From assembly GCA_031262405.1 (NCBI GenBank), contig JAISHS010000035.1, positions 1 through 64,000 of the forward strand: a stretch of 64,000 nucleotides of DNA. The letters run 5' to 3'. The translations under genes were made by a program, and so were the position numbers. Position 1 is the stretch's first letter. The number at the start of each line of letters is the position of its first letter. This document shows positions 60,078-64,000 of this stretch, piece after piece. Under the pieces are notes generated by a model. It ran no database searches, had not been told where the DNA came from, and saw nothing but the letters and a program-made list of their open reading frames with translations. The stretch is from Oscillospiraceae bacterium. Its GTDB lineage: Bacteria > Bacillota > Clostridia > Oscillospirales > Oscillospiraceae.

Positions 60078-60686
60078 ATGTATTCGAAGCTACCTAATCT
60101 TGTAATAGGCTTTCATGGTTGCGATAAAACAACCGCTGATAATGTCATAATCAGAAACGAAAGTATGCATGAAAGCAAAAATGATTACGACTGGTTAGGA
60201 AATGGCATATATTTTTGGGAGCAAAATTTAGAGCGTGCTTGGGATTGGGCACATGAACAGTCTACGAACCCAACGAGCCTCATTAAAGAGCCCGCAGTTA
60301 TCGGTGCAGTAATTGATTTGGGACATTGTTTGAACCTTTGCGATATGCATTACATAGATGTCATTAAGAATCAGTATATTTTGTTTGAAAAGCAGTCTCG
60401 GTTTAGCGGAACACCTTTGCCGAAGAATGGCAATGCTAAAGACAGCTCCGACTTGCTGTTGCGCAGACTTGATTGTGCAGTAATAGAAAACTTGCACGAC
60501 ACATTAAAACAGCTGAAAGAGCCGCAGTATGATTCTGTTCGCGGCGTCTTTTTAGAGGGCGATGAGATTTACTCGGGTTCCGGATTTAAGAATAAAACTC
60601 ATATTCAGATATGTGTAAGGAATCCGAACTGCATAAAAGGTCTGTTTTTACCAAGGGCTGATGATGGCAAATGGCTTATTCCTTGA
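60078..60686 (+). CDS. ADP-ribosyltransferase-fold-like protein
   Basis: A 202-residue soluble protein. GFHGC (His13), then a DWLGNGIYFWEQNLERAWDWA segment (Tyr45) closely follow the His and Tyr motifs of PARP/ART-like enzymes (HG near the start, then G-x-G-IYF with a helix of W/A residues). The third catalytic residue is unclear: Glu160, Glu163 or Gln177 are candidates near GVFLEGDEIYSGSGF and THIQICV. So it may transfer ADP-ribose to protein, DNA or RNA. ATG 60078 is chosen because GGAGG lies ten bases upstream. It is the last gene of the tRNA-Ser-bracketed segment. Confidence 0.7.
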   Translation: MYSKLPNLVIGFHGCDKTTADNVIIRNESMHESKNDYDWLGNGIYFWEQNLERAWDWAHEQSTNPTSLIKEPAVIGAVIDLGHCLNLCDMHYIDVIKNQYILFEKQSRFSGTPLPKNGNAKDSSDLLLRRLDCAVIENLHDTLKQLKEPQYDSVRGVFLEGDEIYSGSGFKNKTHIQICVRNPNCIKGLFLPRADDGKWLIP

Positions 60687-60796
60687 ATAGTATTGAAAAT
60701 ATCCCATATTGTTTCATATCAACAAGCCCCAAAACGGCGGTTGGAATTCGTAAAAGCATTGAAATTACGGGGTTAGTCAAGCACCATGCCCACCCT

Positions 60797-60868
60797 CTCC
60801 GCCACGGGCCAAATGCGAACTCTTTTCTTCGGGCTTACCCCGTCGGTAAAGCGTTCGCATTTGTGTTT
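60797..60868 (+). repeat. tRNA-Ser 3' end/terminator unit, right copy
   Basis: CTCCGCCA (60797-60804) and the stem CAAATGCGAAC (60810-60820) with GTTCGCATTTG (60853-60863) repeat the unit at 58709-58782. The bases before it (CCCACCCTCTCC) look like the 3' acceptor of a different tRNA-Ser, so this may be the remnant of a second tRNA-Ser gene rather than a simple att copy. Confidence 0.75.
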
Positions 60869-60937
60869 GAACTGATTTATAAGGACTTGCCATGAAACGA
60901 TCAGAAATCCGGCCGCAAGGCAGCGAGGAGGCACGGC

Positions 60938-62041
60938 ATGAAAAAGCTTAGCGTGGGCGTAATCGGCTGCGGCGTAATAAGTGAAATCTATCTCCGCAAT
61001 ATGTTAACGCTGTTCGGCGACACTCTTGACGTCGTCGCCTGCGCAGACAAAAATCCGGCGGCCTCATCCGCTCGCGGTAAGCAGTTCGGAGTAGCCGCCA
61101 CGTCGGTGGACGAGCTTATAGCCCGCGAAGACGTCGAGCTGATTGTCAATCTGACAAACCCCGCCGCGCACTTCGAGGTCTCAAAGCGCGCTCTGCTCGC
61201 GGGCAAGCACGTCTACAGCGAAAAGCCGCTTGCCGGCTCCCTCGCCGAAGGGCGGGAGCTTCTTGCCCTCGCGAAAAATCGCGGTCTGCTCGTCGCGAGC
61301 GCTCCCGACACCTTTTTAGGCGCGGGGCTGCAAACGGCGCTTGAGGTTATAGGCCGCGGCGAAATCGGCGCGCCCGTACACGCCTATGGTTTTATGCTCG
61401 ACTGGGGTCCGGAGTCCTTTCATCCGGCTCCCGCCTTTTATTATGAACCGGGCGCGGGGCCGCTCATGGACATGGGTCCGTACTACTTCACCGCGCTGGC
61501 CGTGCTTCTGGGCGCGGCAACCAGGGTCAGCGGCATGGCAAGCTCCCTAAAGCCCACACGCGTTGTTCAGAACAAAACCAGCCCGCTCTACGGTACGCAG
61601 TTTCAGTCCAAGGTAGCCACCTCTATAAGCGCAAGCATCGAATATAAGTGCGGAGCCACCGCAAACGTCGTAACCACCTGGGATGTGCAAAACCCATATC
61701 AGGCCTCCGGCCTGCCGCAGCTCATGGTTTACGGCACCCAGGGCGCACTTATCCTGCCGGATCCGAATTTCTTCGGCGGGGTAAGCGACCCTGCCACCGG
61801 CAAGCCCGGCAAATATTTAAAGCTCAAAAAAGGCGCGGGCGGCTTTGAGGACATTCCGCTTGTCGCAGGCTTTACTCAAGACAGCCGTGGTCTGGGCGTA
61901 TATAAAATGGCTCGCCAAGTGCTGTACGGAGAAAAATCCGACTTGACGGGGCAGCTGTCCCTGCACGTTTTGGAAATGCTGCTCGGCGTTCTCGAGTCGG
62001 CAAAAAGCGGATCGAACTACACTATGGAGACAACACTTTAA
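60938..62041 (+). CDS. Gfo/Idh/MocA family oxidoreductase
   Basis: A 367-residue NAD(P)-dependent oxidoreductase. The Rossmann motif GVIGCGVISEIYLRNM (about 7-22), the EKP signature (YSEKPLAG, about 99-106) and the C-terminal alpha/beta domain are present. Members oxidise or reduce sugars and inositols; the substrate here is unknown. GAGGAGG precedes the ATG. The VOC gene follows by 15 bases, so the two likely form an operon. Confidence 0.92.
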   Translation: MKKLSVGVIGCGVISEIYLRNMLTLFGDTLDVVACADKNPAASSARGKQFGVAATSVDELIAREDVELIVNLTNPAAHFEVSKRALLAGKHVYSEKPLAGSLAEGRELLALAKNRGLLVASAPDTFLGAGLQTALEVIGRGEIGAPVHAYGFMLDWGPESFHPAPAFYYEPGAGPLMDMGPYYFTALAVLLGAATRVSGMASSLKPTRVVQNKTSPLYGTQFQSKVATSISASIEYKCGATANVVTTWDVQNPYQASGLPQLMVYGTQGALILPDPNFFGGVSDPATGKPGKYLKLKKGAGGFEDIPLVAGFTQDSRGLGVYKMARQVLYGEKSDLTGQLSLHVLEMLLGVLESAKSGSNYTMETTL

Positions 62042-62056
62042 AAAAGGAGAACAATT

Positions 62057-62524
62057 ATGGAAATTCCAAAGTCCCTGCTCGGCGAGTATGAGATCGGACA
62101 GATCGGATACTTAGTCCCGAACCTCGAAGAAGGCGTGAAAAAATTAGAGACCTTTCTCGGCAAGAAGTGCGACAACATTAACCAATCTCTCGAATACGAG
62201 CGCAGCCTCTGCACCTACAAGGGCGAGCGTTGCGACGCGAAGGCGACCTGCGCCTTCTTTAACTTCGCCAACGGCATGTCTCTCGAGCTTATCGAGCCGG
62301 ACGGCAAGCCCAGCATCTGGACGGACGATCTGCCCCTTTACGAGGGCAGGGTGCACCACATCGCGTTTTTTGTCACCGGCACGGACGAGCTGATTCCGAA
62401 GCTGGAAGCGGAAGGCTTTAAGCTGATCCAGCGCGGAAAATACGTCGGCGGCCAGTATTCGTTCTTCGAAGCGGACGGCGTTTTAAAGGCGCGGCTGGAG
62501 CTGTTGGAAAATTTCCCGACCTAA
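62057..62524 (+). CDS. VOC family (glyoxalase-fold) protein
   Basis: A 155-residue protein of the vicinal oxygen chelate superfamily. IGYLVPNLEEGVKKLETF, then GMSLELIEPDGKPSIW and VHHIAFFVTGTDELIPKLEAEGFKLIQRG show the two paired beta-alpha-beta units and likely metal ligands His and Glu. Reaction unknown (isomerase, dioxygenase or epimerase type). AAGGAGA precedes the ATG. Follows the oxidoreductase and ends at a terminator. Confidence 0.88.
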   Translation: MEIPKSLLGEYEIGQIGYLVPNLEEGVKKLETFLGKKCDNINQSLEYERSLCTYKGERCDAKATCAFFNFANGMSLELIEPDGKPSIWTDDLPLYEGRVHHIAFFVTGTDELIPKLEAEGFKLIQRGKYVGGQYSFFEADGVLKARLELLENFPT

Positions 62525-62528
62525 CGAA

Positions 62529-62573
62529 AAGCGGCTTCTGCTATCTCCCCGCAGCAGCCGCTTATATCATTTT
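62529..62573. terminator. terminator between VOC and cca genes
   Basis: A 12-pair stem with one mismatch (62529-62541 with 62551-62563), then ATATCATTTTTT on +. Convergent with cca on -. Confidence 0.7.
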
Positions 62574-63740
62574 TTCTACTATCTCGCGAAGTTTTTCCTC
62601 AGTATTATCCTCCGGCGCGATAATCACCCTCTCGAGCAGTGCCCGCTGCACGGAGCCGACCCGCTCGCCGACGAGCCCCAGCTCGAGAAGCTGCCGCCCG
62701 CCGAGCGCCAAATCTGAAATCCGATAAGGCTCCCCGCTTCTCAAAACCGCCCGCAAGTGCTGCGCTAGAGCTCCGCCGTAGAGCACGCTCATCGCCGCTG
62801 CCGCGGCTCGGGCGGTGCCCTCGCCGTGTTTGCATAAGCACCTCTTCCAATCAGCCGCCGTCTCCGGCGGCTTTTTCAGCGCAAGCTCACTTCCGCGCAC
62901 CGCCGCTCTCGCCGTCGCCCCGTCGAGCTTAAGCTTAAGCAAAAGCTCCTCCGGTGCACTCAAGACCCCGTCCTGCGTCAGCAGCGCGGCAAGCGCCGCC
63001 CAACGCTGTGCGGGAGCTTTGCGCAGCCTCTTTATCCGCCCCAGCCGCTTATCCGGCGGCTCCGGCAACGCCGGAATAAGGCCGCTCAGCCCGAGCATCT
63101 CCGCCGCTATCTCCGGCCTGTCCGAGGACAGTGCCTTAGTCAGCTCCGCCGAGACCCGCTCGCGCGCGACATTTTGAATCAGCGGCGCGTTTCTATAAAC
63201 CGCCTCGCGCGTTTGAGCTTCCATCTCGAACCCCAGCACCGCCGAAAATCTCAGCGCGCGCAGAATCCTCAGCGCGTCCTCGCGAAACCGCGCGTCCGGC
63301 TCTCCGACGCAGCGGATAAGCCGCGCGGCTAGGTCCTCCCGCCCGCCGAAGGGATCGACCAGCTCGCCGCGCGACGAAAGAGCAATCGCGTTCATCGTGA
63401 AGTCCCGCCGCGCAAGGTCCTCCCGCAAATCCGAAACAAAGCTCACCGTGTCTGGGCGCCGATTGTCGGAATAGGCCCCGTCAGTCCGATAAGTCGTCGC
63501 CTCCAAAGCCCGCCCGCGCGAAATAACAGTCAGGGTACCGTGCTTAATCCCCGTGGGATAGCTGCGCGCAAAAACTCCCGCCATCTCCTGCGGCGTCGCG
63601 CTCGTACAAATGTCCCAATCCGCCGGTCGGCGGCCTAAAATCGCGTCGCGAACACAGCCGCCCACAAGGAAGGCCTCAAAGCCGCGCGACTCCAAGGCGC
63701 GCAGCGCAGCTGCGGCATATTCCGGCGGAGAAATATTCAT
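62562..63740 (-). CDS. cca: CCA tRNA nucleotidyltransferase
   Basis: A 392-residue class II nucleotidyltransferase. FLVGGCVRDAILGRRPADWDICTSATP carries the conserved Gly and the catalytic Asp pair, TYRTDGAYSDNRRPDTVSFV and DLARRDFTMNAIA the B motif, then helical neck and tail domains. It adds or repairs the CCA end of tRNAs. An HD domain is not evident, so it is the simple type. Both tRNAs in the window already encode CCA, so its main role may be repair. Confidence 0.94.
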   Translation of the reverse strand: MNISPPEYAAAALRALESRGFEAFLVGGCVRDAILGRRPADWDICTSATPQEMAGVFARSYPTGIKHGTLTVISRGRALEATTYRTDGAYSDNRRPDTVSFVSDLREDLARRDFTMNAIALSSRGELVDPFGGREDLAARLIRCVGEPDARFREDALRILRALRFSAVLGFEMEAQTREAVYRNAPLIQNVARERVSAELTKALSSDRPEIAAEMLGLSGLIPALPEPPDKRLGRIKRLRKAPAQRWAALAALLTQDGVLSAPEELLLKLKLDGATARAAVRGSELALKKPPETAADWKRCLCKHGEGTARAAAAAMSVLYGGALAQHLRAVLRSGEPYRISDLALGGRQLLELGLVGERVGSVQRALLERVIIAPEDNTEEKLREIVEKMI

Positions 63741-63924
63741 GCGCGGCCACCCCTCAAAAAATTGTTTTGAAAATTAAAAAGGCTGAGTATACTATAATTA
63801 GCATTAATTAGCATTGTTCGTGGCAGCTCTTAAAAATGTCTTGTAATTAAAAGCTGTCTGTATTATAATGCTGATTTGGTAGAAACGCAAGCCGGCTGCC
63901 GCACGCCGGTTGAAAGGACGCAAA

Positions 63925-64000
63925 ATGGCCGATTTCGGAAATTATATCGCCAAGGGAAAAAAGGGACACTTAATCGGCGTCGGCGGGGTCTCGATGTCGC
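63925..64000 (+). CDS. murC: murC, first 25 codons (cut by window end)
   Basis: The frame reads MADFGNYIAKGKKG then HLIGVGGVSMS. The last part matches the N-terminal nucleotide-binding stretch HFIGIGGxSMSG of UDP-N-acetylmuramate-L-alanine ligase, which adds the first amino acid to the peptidoglycan stem. GAAAGGACG lies before the ATG. The 184-base gap before it (63741-63924) is AT-rich with TTAATTAGCATT repeats and may hold the promoter. Confidence 0.75.
   Translation, partial: MADFGNYIAKGKKGHLIGVGGVSMS

Noticed and set aside
60671..60895. 74-aa open frame after the ART-like gene
   Set aside because: It overlaps the ART stop and the terminator repeat, and has no ribosome site.
1..64000. 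CRISPR array
   Set aside because: No set of regularly spaced direct repeats was found; the repeats seen are hairpin or low-complexity types.

Overview
The window looks like the chromosome of a moderately GC-rich clostridium (Bacillota). Signs are ribonuclease Y, a bifunctional Rel, two ECF-type S components, SLH-anchored surface protein architecture, a spoIVFA/spoIVFB-like pair, dense AGGAGG-type ribosome sites and sigma-A promoters of TTGACA-17-TATAAT type. The background is housekeeping, but it is broken by short AT-richer insertions, hairpin repeats and two tRNA genes that border foreign-looking genes. No organism name can be given from the sequence alone.

Layout. 1-3.8 kb: hairpin-rich repeats, an ECF S component, a small membrane protein, a tyrosine-heptad coiled-coil membrane protein and a flavin-reductase-like protein. 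3.8-8.4 kb: a metal-efflux operon with a SmtB-type sensor, a Zn/Cd/Pb P-type ATPase and a Cu(I) P-type ATPase, behind a perfect dyad operator. 8.5-10.2 kb: Fe-S assembly (cysteine desulfurase and IscU-like scaffold). 10.4-16.5 kb: a HAAS/DUF1700-like membrane protein, hom and lysC, then folC-folT-ruvX. 16.7-22.5 kb: a class-C beta-lactamase-fold hydrolase, mntP, a zincin, rny, and an uncharacterised 71-aa/320-aa gene pair. 22.7-28 kb: an amino-acid ABC transporter, a sugar-nucleotidyltransferase carrying what looks like an orphan phosphomutase tail, and a Fic protein. 28.3-33.3 kb: an MBL hydrolase, rel and recJ. 33.4-35.8 kb: tRNA-Leu(UAA), a B12-type radical SAM gene and a Phd/RelE-type toxin-antitoxin pair. 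35.8-43.5 kb: YitT, DUF2156 and GNAT proteins, spoIVFAB-like genes, argH and a subtilisin with SLH repeats. 43.5-44.9 kb: a stand-alone phage-type lysis cassette. 45.2-52.9 kb: galactokinase, 5'-nucleotidase, an ABC system whose binding protein appears circularly permuted, a chemoreceptor and mtnA. 53-57 kb: an LRR-bearing membrane Ser/Thr kinase with an XRE-like partner, divergent from a zinc-ribbon membrane protein. 57.1-58.3 kb: an orphan MsmX-type ATPase. 58.6-60.9 kb: tRNA-Ser(UGA) and a small AT-rich island (dCTP deaminase, truncated HD gene, small helical protein, ART-like protein) bracketed by two copies of a tRNA-Ser 3'-end/terminator unit. 60.9-64 kb: a Gfo/Idh/MocA oxidoreductase, a VOC protein, cca, and the first codons of murC.

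The most unusual items are: the two-gene ART-like module in the tRNA-Ser-bracketed island; a 159-bp MITE-like element present twice, with short palindromes that share its ends; the apparently circularly permuted substrate-binding protein; the nucleotidyltransferase with only a terminal phosphomutase-like domain; and the kinase/XRE/zinc-ribbon locus. All functions are inferred from motifs read by eye; no database search was possible.
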